A stretch of 33,161 bases of DNA from Caballeronia arvi. GTDB lineage: Bacteria; Pseudomonadota; Gammaproteobacteria; Burkholderiales; Burkholderiaceae. The translations under genes were made by a program, and so were the position numbers. Positions 24,126-32,520 of the stretch are shown in pieces. The stretch spans positions 1-33,161 of the forward strand of contig NZ_FCOM02000069.1 in assembly GCF_001544695.2 (NCBI RefSeq). Reading direction: 5' to 3'. The number at the start of each line of letters is the position of its first letter. Position 1 is the stretch's first letter. Below the pieces are notes generated by a model. It made no database searches, was not told the DNA's origin, and saw nothing but the letters and a program-made list of their open reading frames with translations.

Positions 24126-24968
24126 ATGCAACAGCATGAACTTCTAGGCAGATTTGCAGGCTACCTCTCAGTAGCTATTGCCTTAAGTGGATGTGGTGGT
24201 GATTCCGGTGCGAGCTCCTATGGCAGCTCAGTGATTGCAGCCGCACGGTCTGATACCCAGGCAGCGCCGTCTGGTACCGTGAACGGGCGAATCTCCGAGT
24301 TCTTCTTTGTTTCGCCTCCGGACGAGGGCTTTCGAGGAAGGACGTATGCCGAGTGGGAGACGTCGTTTTGGCAATGGACTCTAAGTCAGCCGATAGGCGG
24401 GCCGTTTCCGCAACCGTTCGATGACTGCAATCGCCCCATCTCTGCTGCACAACGCGGCCCGGTTTGGTACTGGTCCGCGCCCATGGGTGCTCCTGTATCG
24501 TGCGACCAGACGGCAACACCAATCCCTCAAGGGACCGCGATATTTCTCACCATCCTCAATATCGAGTCGTCATCGCTGGACGACCCGGACATGCCACCGT
24601 TCCGACAACTCTCGGAGACTGGTCAAAGGGAGGTCGCAACCAAGTATGCGAGCCGCATCGAAAACGTGTTCTGCCGGATTGACGGAAATTCCGTGCCTAA
24701 CCTGCCATCCTTCCTGATACAGACCAAGCAATTCTCGTTCGTTGCGCCGCGGCCATGGATATTCAATCGGAGTGGACTCGGTGGGCAAGGCACGGCCGTC
24801 GGAAGCGGCTACTTCTTGATGGTCGCCGACCTTTCTGCCGGCGAACACACCATCGAATATGGCGGCAAGTTCCATTTTTTGGATGGTGACTTCGGGCCCG
24901 GCTCGCTGGCGTTTGACCTCCCGCAGAATGTCACCCTTCGAATACAGGTCGGACGAACGCCACATTGA
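24126..24968 (+). CDS. Uncharacterised lipoprotein
   Basis: Predicted 280-residue lipoprotein. The N terminus MQQHELLGRFAGYLSVAIAL ends in lipobox L-S-G-C (Cys23), so lipid anchoring in the envelope is expected. The ATG at 24126 is chosen because AAGGAG lies nine bases upstream; a GTG start at 24108 would place that site inside the gene. The mature part contains 'FRGRTYAEWETSFWQWTLSQ', 'CNRPISAAQRGPVWYWSAPM' and 'PIPQGTAIFLTILNIES', a pattern I have seen in an uncharacterised secreted family ('TYA.W...WWQWAL', 'GPVWFLAG', 'VP.GKALFFPILN'). Function unknown. It stands alone. Confidence 0.72.
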   Translation: MQQHELLGRFAGYLSVAIALSGCGGDSGASSYGSSVIAAARSDTQAAPSGTVNGRISEFFFVSPPDEGFRGRTYAEWETSFWQWTLSQPIGGPFPQPFDDCNRPISAAQRGPVWYWSAPMGAPVSCDQTATPIPQGTAIFLTILNIESSSLDDPDMPPFRQLSETGQREVATKYASRIENVFCRIDGNSVPNLPSFLIQTKQFSFVAPRPWIFNRSGLGGQGTAVGSGYFLMVADLSAGEHTIEYGGKFHFLDGDFGPGSLAFDLPQNVTLRIQVGRTPH

Positions 24969-25493
24969 CCGAGCTACGATTGACTAACTCCTCGCCCAAT
25001 CCGGGCGCGTGGCAACGCAACCTGGATTGGTCCTGTGGCTGAATTGGTTGCAGCGGATAACGGTCTTGTTGCTGCGAGAGCAAGGTAACGCCAGTGCACC
25101 GTTGATGACTTCGTGACCCACTGCGAGCAGGCAACTCGGCGTCGCGCCGTTGCCGCTCGTGAGTTGCTGGCTTGAACGTGAAGCGATTCGCCAAGCGTTC
25201 GGCGCTACCGGCCCAGTCATAGCCAAATGAAACTCATCGCGTTTCCGCAAAAGCATCCGCGCAAAGTTAATGACATCTCGGCTACCGTTATGGGCAGCTT
25301 CAGGCTGACCCTCCCGGGCTGTCGATGGCCGCTCCGCTCACACGTCGCGTGTCAACGTTCGGTAAAAAGCACCGGCAACTCAACTAATTCTTTTCGTGAC
25401 CTTTCGAAGCGACATGTATTTTTCGACGGATAGGAATATCGTTAAGCCAGCAGCAGTCGTATCGCTGTGTAATGCAAGTGCAAGGAGTTGACC
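24969..25493. other. 525 bp without a convincing gene
   Basis: No recognisable coding sequence, RNA or repeat seen. Confidence 0.35.
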
Positions 25494-25742
25494 ATGAAGC
25501 TCTCTCTCATGACAGCGGCCGTAGCAGCGACATTTTCCCTCGCAGGCTTGGCTCAAGCCCAACAGTCCACAGACACATCGCAGTCGATGCCCGCGCAGGC
25601 TCAACAAAGTGGACAGACGTCGTCAGGAGATACTGCGTACGGTGGCGCGACCCCAACTCGTGTTGCGAGCGGAAAGTCGTCGACGCTGCCGAACAACTGC
25701 TCGCCGCAGCCGTTCTGCAACATCTACTCGGGAGGGCAATAG
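25494..25742 (+). CDS. Small secreted Gln/Ser/Thr-rich protein
   Basis: Predicted 82-residue exported protein. MKLSLMTAAVAATFSLAGLA plus QAQQ is a textbook Sec signal (cleavage near AQA). The mature part is low-complexity ('QSTDTSQSMPAQAQQSGQTS') and ends in a conserved-looking segment with two cysteines ('NNCSPQPFCNIYSGGQ') that could form a disulfide. The ATG at 25494 is chosen for AAGGAG seven bases upstream; a TTG six bases earlier is less likely. Such short secreted proteins are common and uncharacterised in Burkholderia relatives. It is monocistronic here. Confidence 0.65.
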   Translation: MKLSLMTAAVAATFSLAGLAQAQQSTDTSQSMPAQAQQSGQTSSGDTAYGGATPTRVASGKSSTLPNNCSPQPFCNIYSGGQ

Positions 25743-26238
25743 GCCAAAGCACCCCGCGGCCGAGGGCTCCCTCCGTACGTCCGCTTGTTAAGCCCTGACA
25801 GCAGGGCCCCACGCGCAACAGCCGTGTAGCAGCATTAGGAGTCCCCTTTGTCAGTGATGAACGGGCTCTTTCCGTTTGGACGCGCGCCTCCAGCGATGTC
25901 CAACAATGCCGCCATCCTTCTTCCCTACACGAATTTTGCACGCTCGTGGCGCTCCGAATCCCCGAAAACGTCGTCGCGCCATCCCTGCCAATCGAGTCTG
26001 ATTTAATCTGCCGGATGCTCTAATCGTTCTAACTGTGCGCCGACCTTTCTACAAACCATAACCCCTATACAGGCGGTGAAAACGGTTTTCCACATAGTGT
26101 GTGCGCGAGAGCCCCGGTTGCTTCACTGTCGAGCTGAAGCCATCGCTCGGGGGTCTGTAGGACTTCAATGCGCCGGTCAAGGCGATTTGAATGTATCTTT
26201 CATCGCCATGACAAGTGGAAGGTTGCACAATCCCGCCT
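25743..26238. other. 496 bp without a convincing gene
   Basis: No recognised gene, RNA or repeat; overlapping frames on the minus strand are shadows. Confidence 0.35.
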
Positions 26239-26559
26239 TCAATTAGTACAACCGATGTATCCTGAGTTGCAGCCAAATCCCGTTCGGCGATTCCACCAAC
26301 AGACTGCCTCACCATCGGTGCAAACGAACATGCTGCCAACGGTGTCGCATTGGACCGCAGTCGGTCGACCCGCGTTTACAGCCGAACTGTTTTTGGTCAA
26401 TTCCGGGCCAGACGATGCGACTGCGGCTTCTATCTCTGCGCGGACCCTCACCCTTCCGTCGTTTGGCTTCTTGGTCGCAACGGCGGGTGCGACGCTACAC
26501 GCAGATACAGACACAGCTACGCAAATGAGAATGGGCGCTCGACCTCCGGTCCTCGAAAT
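26239..26559 (-). CDS. Probable small lipoprotein lacking a standard start codon (ATT?)
   Basis: The frame reads 'SRTGGRAPILICVAVSVSAC' followed by 'SVAPAVATKKPNDGRVRVRA' and ends with a Cys/Trp-rich segment ('VCTDGEAVCWWNRRTGFGC'). Residues 2-20 form a lipoprotein signal with lipobox V-S-A-C. A strong ribosome-binding site, AAGGAGGAGG (26574-26565), sits five bases upstream of an ATT codon (26559-26557), exactly where a start is expected, but no ATG, GTG or TTG is there. The first usable start, GTG at 26514, would remove the signal. Either ATT is used, as in infC, or the gene has lost its start by mutation. About 106 residues; family unknown. Confidence 0.42.
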   Translation of the reverse strand: MSRTGGRAPILICVAVSVSACSVAPAVATKKPNDGRVRVRAEIEAAVASSGPELTKNSSAVNAGRPTAVQCDTVGSMFVCTDGEAVCWWNRRTGFGCNSGYIGCTN

Positions 26560-26693
26560 TACAGCCTCCTCCTTGTCCCAAACAGATACCTGTGCGCCTT
26601 TCTTGCTGCGCCAATAACAGTCGCCAAGAATGCAATTGTATGCCTGCCCCCGCGATAAGTTGCCTACGCGGGAGAGTAGGTCAAATACGTCGT

Positions 26694-27017
26694 CTATAGT
26701 TCAGGTGCACGAAGGTCGAGATGCACGATTTCAAGCCCGCGCAGCATCGCGGCCTGTTTTGCCGCGTCTTTCGTATCAAACGGACCGATTTCTTCCGCAC
26801 CTTCAAACGGAAAAAGCAGTCGTCCGTCAGTCAGGCGGACCACTTTCAATGTACCCATAAACCGACCGCTGCTGCCGGGGCGATACGACGCATAAACCTT
26901 GTAATCGTCCTCCGAGCGCCCCGGAGTCGGTTCGGGAGGCTTCGTCGGGAACAGTACGAGCTTCGGGCGACGGTAGCCGTAATTATCCATGGTAATGACC
27001 ACACGGGAAGCGAGCAT
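26694..27017 (-). CDS. Small hypothetical protein (DUF6723-like)
   Basis: Predicted 107-residue soluble protein. The C-terminal part 'GRFMGTLKVVRLTDGRLLFP' plus 'FEGAEEIGPFDTKDAAKQAA' and 'GLEIVHLDLRAPEL' resembles a small domain of unknown function common in Burkholderia, which I remember as DUF6723; the name needs a database check. The N terminus (MLASRVVITMDNYGYRRPKL) contains a second Met at residue 10 as an alternative start; neither has a strong ribosome-binding site. Fold and function unknown. It is next to a receiver-domain remnant on the other strand. Confidence 0.62.
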   Translation of the reverse strand: MLASRVVITMDNYGYRRPKLVLFPTKPPEPTPGRSEDDYKVYASYRPGSSGRFMGTLKVVRLTDGRLLFPFEGAEEIGPFDTKDAAKQAAMLRGLEIVHLDLRAPEL

Positions 27018-27076
27018 GTGAAAATAGCCACCGTTGTAAAAGCAATTGTTGCACCATCTCGCCCGAATTCGGCGTA

Positions 27077-27313
27077 TTGCCTTCTCGTCGTCATGCTCAT
27101 GCGCTACTTCTGGACCGTTCCCTGCCTGATGCCGACGGCCGTAACCTGTCCACGAAACTTGATAGCCGGAGTTCGAGCGCGCGTTTTACCGCCCTTACCG
27201 GTCACACAGAAGTAGTCGGCAAAGTGATGCCCGGCTTCGACGGTTGCGCCTTCTGGCCCATCAGCATCGATGAGTTGGAAGAGCTGCTCACCCAGAGCCC
27301 TTTGCCGACTTAA
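27077..27313 (+). pseudogene. Receiver-domain remnant, N terminus missing
   Basis: The frame gives 'HALLLDRSLPDADGRNLSTK', 'ARFTALTGHTEVVGKVMPGF' and 'FWPISIDELEELLTQ', matching the second half of a response-regulator receiver: phospho-acceptor Asp in 'LLLDRSLPDADG', the Thr in 'ALTGHT', and the terminal helix 'ISIDELEELL' where the usual 'KPI' Lys is replaced ('WPI'). The first half with the acidic pair is absent upstream. The start codon (TTG) has no ribosome-binding site. Probably the tail of a decayed hybrid kinase or regulator. Confidence 0.5.
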
Positions 27314-27517
27314 GAATTGGACGATTGCCTGAACGATGTCGACCGTGAGCACTCGCTCAACAATGCTCGCGCGCTGGGTTAACCCGAGCGCCCTCGACGC
27401 TTCTGAACCGCTAGATGCCGGACGGCCTTGTGCCCGTCCGCGCCGCATGCGTTGTTCGAGTGGGACCTTCGCGACCAGCGGAATGTTGATTGCTACGAAT
27501 GTCACATTGATTATTTT
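27314..27517. other. Between receiver remnants, nothing recognised
   Basis: Only shadow frames are present here. Confidence 0.3.
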
Positions 27518-27888
27518 CTGACGCTCACGCAATCGCTCTTGCTTGTCGAAGATAACCCGTTCGACTTGGACCTCGCGTTGATTGCCCTTGAGTGCTGCTC
27601 GACGTACTGCACCGTCGGCACCGCTCGCGACGGCGAGGAGGCCCTCGCTTATTTGCGGCGCGAGGGATATGGAAACACCGCCGCAGCAAGGAACCTGCGC
27701 TGATGTTGATGGACCTACCAAAGGTAGCCAGTCTCTACGTCCTTCAAGAGATTCGCCGCACGCCAAGCATCTTTTCGCTGCCAGTCGTCGCATTGACATC
27801 CTCACGCGAATCACAGGACCTGCGCCGGGGCTATGAATTAGGCATCAACGCATTTGTTGTCAAGCCGGTGGGATTCACTGAATTCTAA
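27518..27888 (+). pseudogene. Response regulator (Rcp1/CheY-like), frameshifted
   Basis: One frame encodes 'LLLVEDNPFDLDLALIALEC' and 'VGTARDGEEALAYLRREGYG' up to a stop at about 27702; the next frame carries on with 'PALMLMDLPKVASLYVLQEI', 'RRTPSIFSLPVVALTSSRES' and 'LRRGYELGINAFVVKPVGFT' to a stop at 27888. Joined near 27690, they form a complete receiver with E-D pair, phospho-acceptor Asp, Thr/Ser and the late Lys in 'VKPV'. A normal family member has 'LDLKLPKVDGL', so about two residues also seem to be lost after the Asp. The gene is therefore broken by a frameshift plus a small deletion, unless the former is a sequencing error. Confidence 0.68.
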
Positions 27889-28108
27889 AAATGATGGCGC
27901 TCCTTGTAAGTTTGTGGGTGCGGACAAACCGGAGACCGCGGAACTCAGGGGCAACCAGCCACCCACTGTGCCGTATTGAGTGCACTTCGCCGCTCGCCGA
28001 CACGCAACATGCAAAAACGATACGAGTAAACAACCCTTGCTTTACGGACGACCATGGCCCGCCCACGATTCACTAACATTATCAAAGAGCTAATTATCCG
28101 GAGACGCC

Positions 28109-28369
28109 ATGCGACCGAAATCCTCTGAGGCAGACTCCGTGCTAGCGCGAGCGCTCGTCGAACGGCTGGTAAGATGCGAGGAATCCCTGTGCAGGCAGAA
28201 TGCGCTGGTGGAACAGTTAGCAGCCGATAAAAGATGCGACGCGGTACATATCGGGACGCTTGCAAGTATCGAACTAACGTACGAGTTGCTGTTCAGCTTG
28301 TGGACGCGCGCCTCCTCATCGGCCGCTGCCAGCAATGCCGCTCTATCGCCCTCACTCCGGAATCGATAG
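28109..28369 (+). CDS. Small hypothetical protein
   Basis: Predicted 86-residue soluble protein (MRPKSSEADSVLARALVERL, 'VRCEESLCRQNALVEQLAAD', 'VHIGTLASIELTYELLFSLW'), largely helical with a possible coiled-coil stretch. The ATG follows GGAGAC with suitable spacing (GGAGACGCC before the ATG). A longer minus-strand frame overlaps but is not protein-like. No family recognised. Confidence 0.48.
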   Translation: MRPKSSEADSVLARALVERLVRCEESLCRQNALVEQLAADKRCDAVHIGTLASIELTYELLFSLWTRASSSAAASNAALSPSLRNR

Positions 28370-28540
28370 TGCCAAAGATGTAAGTGACCGTGTATCGCGG
28401 CGGGCGTGCCATCGAACAAATGCATCACTTCTTTCGCCACCTTTTGGCCGCGTCTACGAAGTCGCATAGGAGACGGCCTTCCCTCGTCGCCCGGCGGCAA
28501 CGACCGCAAAACCTTAGTGGTAGGTGTCTTCGGCCAACTA

Positions 28541-28936
28541 TCACTCAAAGAACCGCTGGCCCAGTCCCAGTTGCTGCACTATCTCCCATACATACACACG
28601 GGAATAACTGACCCCATACTGTTTTTCAATCAAGGCCCGAACCCTCGCATTCGACCATCTCTCTGATTCGAACCCGAACTCAGTTGCTGGCCGCTGCAGC
28701 GCCGTTGCGAGCCATTTGCGCGCTTCGGCGTCCAGCGCCGAAGCCCGTCCGCCCAACTTCAGCTGTTTCAGCGCATCAAGGCCATCGGCGTGAACCAGCG
28801 CCTCGTAACGCCGGACCGTCTGCAAACAGAGGTGAAGCTCGTCAACGATTTGTTTAATCGGAACCCCGTCGAGAATCTTCCGCCCGGCCTTCAGCCGCCG
28901 AGAAACGCTAGGAAGGTTTTCCTCAGGCGCACGCAT
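28541..28936 (-). pseudogene. IS630-type transposase, N-terminal (HTH) part only
   Basis: The 131-codon frame (MRAPEENLPSVSRRLKAGRK, 'GVPIKQIVDELHLCLQTVRR', 'ERWSNARVRALIEKQYGVSY', 'SRVYVWEIVQQLGLGQRFFE') has the two helix-turn-helix parts of an IS630-type transposase up to 'GVSYSRVYVWEIVQQLGLG'. The DDE catalytic domain that should follow, in this frame or after a -1 shift, is absent: the minus strand below 28541 encodes nothing transposase-like. The start has GAGGGG upstream. It is distinct in sequence from the partial IS630-type protein at 1-77. No inverted repeats could be located, so the element is a remnant. Confidence 0.7.
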
Positions 28937-29530
28937 GGCGTTCCCCTCTTAGGCCGGCGCAACAATGTACTGATGGCGCGCAAAACTGTTCGGCGTACCG
29001 ATGACATACTTTTCCTTCAATAGCGGTTTTTGGGCAAAATGGCGAGGACACCGGCGGAGATTTTCCGCTTGATTCAAGCCAAGAAACACGTTATTAACGG
29101 CGCCTCCGTTAAAGACTTTACCGCACTCACGCTCGTATCGGCTTAAAAATGCCTTGCATTTGGCCATCCGTTTGCTATCGTTTTTGTTGTGTCGACGTGA
29201 ACTCTCTCGCGTTACCCACCGCTTCGCTACCTCGCTCGCTCGAGTGACGGACACTCCGACATTGAACGCCGTTTCTCCGCAACGGCGCCCACCAATTTCT
29301 TTGTACGTCTGCATGGGACGTGCCAAAACAGGCGCGGGGATGCGTTCGCAAGTGTGAGCGTAAGGCGCATCAAGCCGTCGTCATTGAGCAGGTAACGCCT
29401 CCATCGTGCGGATTGAATCCACCCGTCGATTCCGGCCGGCTACTACGAGAAACGGTTAGGCCGAACATTTCAGTCGAGACATAGTCAACGCTGGGCCCCT
29501 CACCCTACCAAATGAACGCCGGAGCGCAAT
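28937..29530. other. 594 bp without a convincing gene
   Basis: A 125-codon minus-strand frame (28949-29326) contains basic sequence that I do not recognise and overlaps what is probably the 5' flank of the IS630 remnant. Nothing firm can be called. Confidence 0.3.
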
Positions 29531-30010
29531 ATGGACCACACTAAGGTGACGGAAATTGCGGGAATGCTTCAGCGAGCTGCGACCCGGCGGACGGTTGTCG
29601 GTTATCAGCGATTCCACGGCATGTTTTCAATGAATGAATCCATCGATTACCGATACCGCGTGCTCGAGGAAGCGGCAAAAGCTCTCTGCGACCCGACCTT
29701 GCTGGACTATGGCTGCCTAATGGCGCTAGCAAATGGACTGCCCGGCGACGACTTCTTTCTAAGGTTCAAGCGCTTGCGTCCGGCAGAGTATGCGGCAGTA
29801 ATGGGCTACTCCTCCTCAGGGCGCTCCAACAAGAAACGAAGACAGATTGCGGAGCCGGAGCGCTCTCGAATTTACGAACACGCTGTTTTAATCGAGGGCT
29901 GCCGGGCATACCGGCCAGCGCCCGGAAATGCCGCTCGTTCCTCGACCTCAGAAAGAGGTAGCTGCGTTTGGACTCAAAGCGGTCAAATGAGCCATTCTCC
30001 GAGTCCGTGA
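29531..30010 (+). CDS. Hypothetical protein, C terminus possibly altered
   Basis: Predicted 159-residue soluble protein starting MDHTKVTEIAGMLQRAATRR. The first about 120 residues look well-formed, with 'RYRVLEEAAKALCDPTLLDY', 'GCLMALANGLPGDDFFLRFK' and 'RRQIAEPERSRIYEHAVLIE'. After that the sequence turns Ser/Arg/Gly-rich ('NAARSSTSERGSCVWTQSGQ') and looks like read-through after a frameshift near 29900. The ATG has CGGAGC seven to eight bases upstream. I recall similar Burkholderia hypothetical proteins but no function. It lies just before a GGDEF-protein remnant. Confidence 0.55.
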   Translation: MDHTKVTEIAGMLQRAATRRTVVGYQRFHGMFSMNESIDYRYRVLEEAAKALCDPTLLDYGCLMALANGLPGDDFFLRFKRLRPAEYAAVMGYSSSGRSNKKRRQIAEPERSRIYEHAVLIEGCRAYRPAPGNAARSSTSERGSCVWTQSGQMSHSPSP

Positions 30011-30085
30011 TGAGCACTGTCCTACGATACTGGACGCGAAGCGCGCAGGGTCGCGATTCGGGGGAATCGAACATGGCTGCCGTCG

Positions 30086-30455
30086 ATGCTCACGGTCGTC
30101 TCCGCCATTCATCAAGAAGCGCGCGGAGCTCTGCGCACAGTGCATTTCTTTCCGCTCGCGACGGCGGACAGGGTCCGTTTTGTAGCGTTATACGTTGGGA
30201 TTGCCGCCGCCCTTTTGTTCTTAATGCCAGTTCTCATCTATGAGGCGACAATGTTTATCCGGGGCGGCGTGCGGAGACGCGCGCGCTTCGAGAAGGGGCT
30301 CGCCAAGAGAATACTTACATGAGTTCGCGGCGATGAGTTCCTGCTGCTCGCAGTCTACAGCAGCGGGGAGACTGAGTTGCGTGAACTCGCATCGCGTTTA
30401 GCTGCAGACGTCCGCGAAGTCACAGAAAAGAGTTGGGCGGGCGTTTTCCAGTTAA
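30086..30455 (+). pseudogene. Membrane-anchored GGDEF protein, 5' part (interrupted by IS5-type element)
   Basis: Codons from 30086 give a hydrophobic helix ('VRFVALYVGIAAALLFLMPV') and a basic juxtamembrane stretch ending 'LAKRILT'. An in-frame TGA (30320-30322) is followed directly, in the same frame, by 'VRGDEFLLLAVYSSGETELR' and 'ELASRLAADVREVTEKSW', the GGDEF-motif strand and following helix of a diguanylate cyclase domain (R-GDEF form). The N-terminal half of the GGDEF domain is missing, so a deletion must have joined the anchor to the motif. The reading then meets the IS at 30456 and continues on its far side. Such enzymes make cyclic di-GMP; this copy is dead. Confidence 0.6.
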
Positions 30456-30474
30456 GGAACATCTGCAAAACCCC
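30456..30474 (+). repeat. Left terminal inverted repeat of the IS5-type element
   Basis: GGAACATCTGCAAAACCCC; matches the right end in GGA, TCTGCA, AAC and a following C. Confidence 0.75.
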
Positions 30475-30530
30475 TGCTATAGTGATGATAAGGAGTACTG
30501 CTATGAAAACAACGACTTGGAGGTATCACG

Positions 30531-31484
30531 ATGACGCAACTTCATCTCGGCTTGGACCTGTCAACCAAGCGGACGCGTAAGCGGGAGTTTCTGGACGAGA
30601 TGAGACGAGTGGTGCCCTGGGCGACGCTGATTGCATTGATCGAGCCGCATTATCCGAAGGGGAAGACCGGTCGTCCGCCATTTCCGGTCGCGACGATGTT
30701 GCAAATTCACTTCCTCCAACAATGGTTCGGTCTGTCGGATCCAGCGATGGAAGAAGGCCTCTACGATGTCCCGCTGTATCGCGAATTCGCAGGCCTCGAT
30801 GGAGGGATGGCCCGTCTTCCAGACGAATCGACCATCTTGCGGTTTCGGCACCTGCTCGAAGCGCATGGCATCGCTGCGCAGATTCTTGCGGTCGTCAATG
30901 AGATATTGAGCGAAAAGGGATTGATGCTTAAGGCGGGTTCGGCTGTCGATGCTACGTTGATTGCAGCGCCCAGTTCGACCAAGAACGGCTCGGGCACACG
31001 TGACCCGGAGATGCAGTCGACCCAGAAAGGCAGGAATTGGTACTTCGGTATGAAGGCGCATATAGGCGTGGACGCAGAATCAGGCCTCGTTCACACGGTC
31101 ATCGGCACGGCGGCTAACGAGCACGACATCAATGCGGCCCTTGCGCTGTTGCACGGTGACGAAACGGATGTCTACGCTGACGCCGGATACCAGGGCATCG
31201 AAAAGCGTAAGCAAACGGGCTCTGCTCGATGGCATGTCGCGATGCGGCCCGGCAAGCGAAGGAAATTGAACTTGAAGGATCCTCTCGATGCGATATACGA
31301 CAAGATCGAACGATTGAAAGCCGGCATTCGTGCAAAGGTCGAACATCCGTTCCGAATCCTCAAGCGACAGTTTGGTTACTTGAAGACGAGATACCGGGGG
31401 CTGGCGAAGAACACCGCTCAGATCACCACATTATTTGCGTTGGGAAATTTATGGATGATGCGCAAGGCGCTGCGCAAAGCGTAG
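30531..31484 (+). CDS. IS5-family transposase (DDE)
   Basis: Predicted 317-residue full-length transposase that cuts and joins the element's ends. The N-terminal IS5 domain ('LIALIEPHYPKGKTGRPPFP', 'MLQIHFLQQWFGLSDPAMEE') precedes the catalytic core with D140 ('AVDATLI'), D217 ('VYADAGYQG') and E271 ('RAKVEHPFRILKRQFG'), all present. 'NWYFGMKAHIGVDAESGLVH' is the typical central block. The start is supported by GGAGG about eight bases before the ATG. There is no frameshift or premature stop, so the element may still be mobile. Confidence 0.95.
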   Translation: MTQLHLGLDLSTKRTRKREFLDEMRRVVPWATLIALIEPHYPKGKTGRPPFPVATMLQIHFLQQWFGLSDPAMEEGLYDVPLYREFAGLDGGMARLPDESTILRFRHLLEAHGIAAQILAVVNEILSEKGLMLKAGSAVDATLIAAPSSTKNGSGTRDPEMQSTQKGRNWYFGMKAHIGVDAESGLVHTVIGTAANEHDINAALALLHGDETDVYADAGYQGIEKRKQTGSARWHVAMRPGKRRKLNLKDPLDAIYDKIERLKAGIRAKVEHPFRILKRQFGYLKTRYRGLAKNTAQITTLFALGNLWMMRKALRKA

Positions 31485-31623
31485 AACACACCGCAGGTTG
31501 AACATGCTTTCGTCCTCTCGATGAGAGGTCACAAAGTGTTGGCCCATCGCCTCTGTCATTGACGAACCGAGCTGGATAGAAAAGCTGCCCCAAGGCATAC
31601 ATGGTGCGCAGGCATTTGAAACC

Positions 31624-31641
31624 GTGTTCTGCAGAGCGTCC
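31624..31641 (-). repeat. Right terminal inverted repeat of the IS5-type element
   Basis: Reverse complement begins GGACGCTCTGCAGAACAC and pairs with the left end. Confidence 0.75.
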
Positions 31642-31645
31642 TTAA

Positions 31646-31807
31646 CGTTAGCATATCGGCATTGCGACACATCCCGACACCGCGAATTCAATCGAGGGCT
31701 TGCTCGACGCTGCCGATGCAGCGATGTCCGGCGCCAAGCTAGCAGGCATCCAGAGATGGATACGTTCAACGAAGCGCCGGCGATGCATCAGCCTTAAGTC
31801 GCTTTGA
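31646..31807 (+). pseudogene. GGDEF-domain remnant, 3' part (downstream of the IS5-type element)
   Basis: From about 31658 the frame gives 'GIATHPDTANSIEGLLDAAD' and 'AAMSGAKLAGIQRW', the well-known end of GGDEF domains ('SIGIA..P.......LL..AD.AMY.AK..GRNR'). With one TTAA and the IS removed, the left-hand reading '...SWAGVFQLTL' leads directly into it, apart from one extra base near 31652. Stop at 31805. No EAL domain follows. This confirms the site and mode of the IS insertion. Confidence 0.7.
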
Positions 31808-32223
31808 CTGTCGACATAAGCGAACTCGTCCGTCACCGCGCTGGACCGCATCCACGTTCCTACCGAAATCAGCCAACTCAATTTTCGATAAGCATTCAAA
31901 TGTCGGATGAGGCCGCGACGGTCGGTGCTCATCGATTTCTGCTTCGGCGGGCTTCTTGAATCTTTGGCAGGGGGCGGAGCACCCGGCGCATTTGTGCGGT
32001 GATGCTGATTGCTGTGGATTGGACCCGGTCAAGGCGGCTGCAACCTGCCTTCACGAGGTTTGACATATTGCTTGTACATCGCCCGCATCATCTCCCGGCG
32101 CGAGGTCGGCCGAAACGTTGGCTAGCGCCCGTTTCGCAAAAAATGCAGAAGTAGGAATTTGAATAACAATACAGACGTGCGCTTCGCGAGTTCTGACAGC
32201 ATCCCGAAAGCGAAATTACGCTA
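31808..32223. other. 416 bp without a convincing gene
   Basis: Minus-strand frames of up to 94 codons exist but have no recognised domain and overlap the GGDEF remnant. Nothing called. Confidence 0.3.
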
Positions 32224-32520
32224 GCTCGCAGAACTTGCACGCGGTAAAGACGCATTGAACTTTCTGCACGCCCTAGAGGCAACTGCCCAAGGTTTCGGGT
32301 TCAAGGCTGGCGGGAGTTAAAGCGCTTCTATGAACAGCGTGCGATTGAGAAGGCTGCGCTTCCCGAGGAAGTGCTAGCGTATGACCGAGACGTCTCGGAC
32401 GAGGACCGTTCGTCGCGGCTCCAAAACCAACGTAGCGCGGTTCAGCGGTATCTAAAGTGTGAGAAGAAAAGGGCGACCGAGTTCGTTCGGATATGGGGCC
32501 TCACAAGTTCGCACGCGACC
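32224..32520 (+). pseudogene. Unidentified gene remnant, frameshifted
   Basis: One frame reads 'LAELARGKDALNFLHALEAT' plus 'AQGFGFKAG' until about 32308; the next frame carries on naturally as 'WRELKRFYEQRAIEKAALPE', 'EVLAYDRDVSDEDRSSRLQN' and 'YLKCEKKRATEFVRIWGL'. Joined, they look like a helical, charged protein of about 95 residues. There is no start codon with a ribosome-binding site, and the second frame stays open to 32949 through Arg/Ser/Pro-rich sequence that is less convincing. I do not recognise the family. Confidence 0.35.

Larger units (their letters stand above)
30456..31641 (+). mobile_element. Complete IS5-family insertion sequence (1186 bp)
   Basis: Bounded by imperfect terminal inverted repeats (about 13 of 18 matching) starting GGAACATCTGCA on the left and, reverse-complemented, GGACGCTCTGCA on the right. 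TTAA flanks both ends (30452-30455 and 31642-31645), a 4-bp target duplication fitting the YTAR preference of IS5. It contains one intact transposase gene. Removing the element and one TTAA rejoins a GGDEF-domain sequence, confirming the boundaries. Confidence 0.88.

Noticed and set aside
27104..27814. 236-codon minus-strand open frame
   Set aside because: It lies opposite two receiver-domain remnants whose motifs are clear on the plus strand; no domain of its own.
28667..28680. GATTCGAACCC, resembling a tRNA T-arm
   Set aside because: No matching acceptor stem or anticodon arm; it lies within transposase coding sequence.
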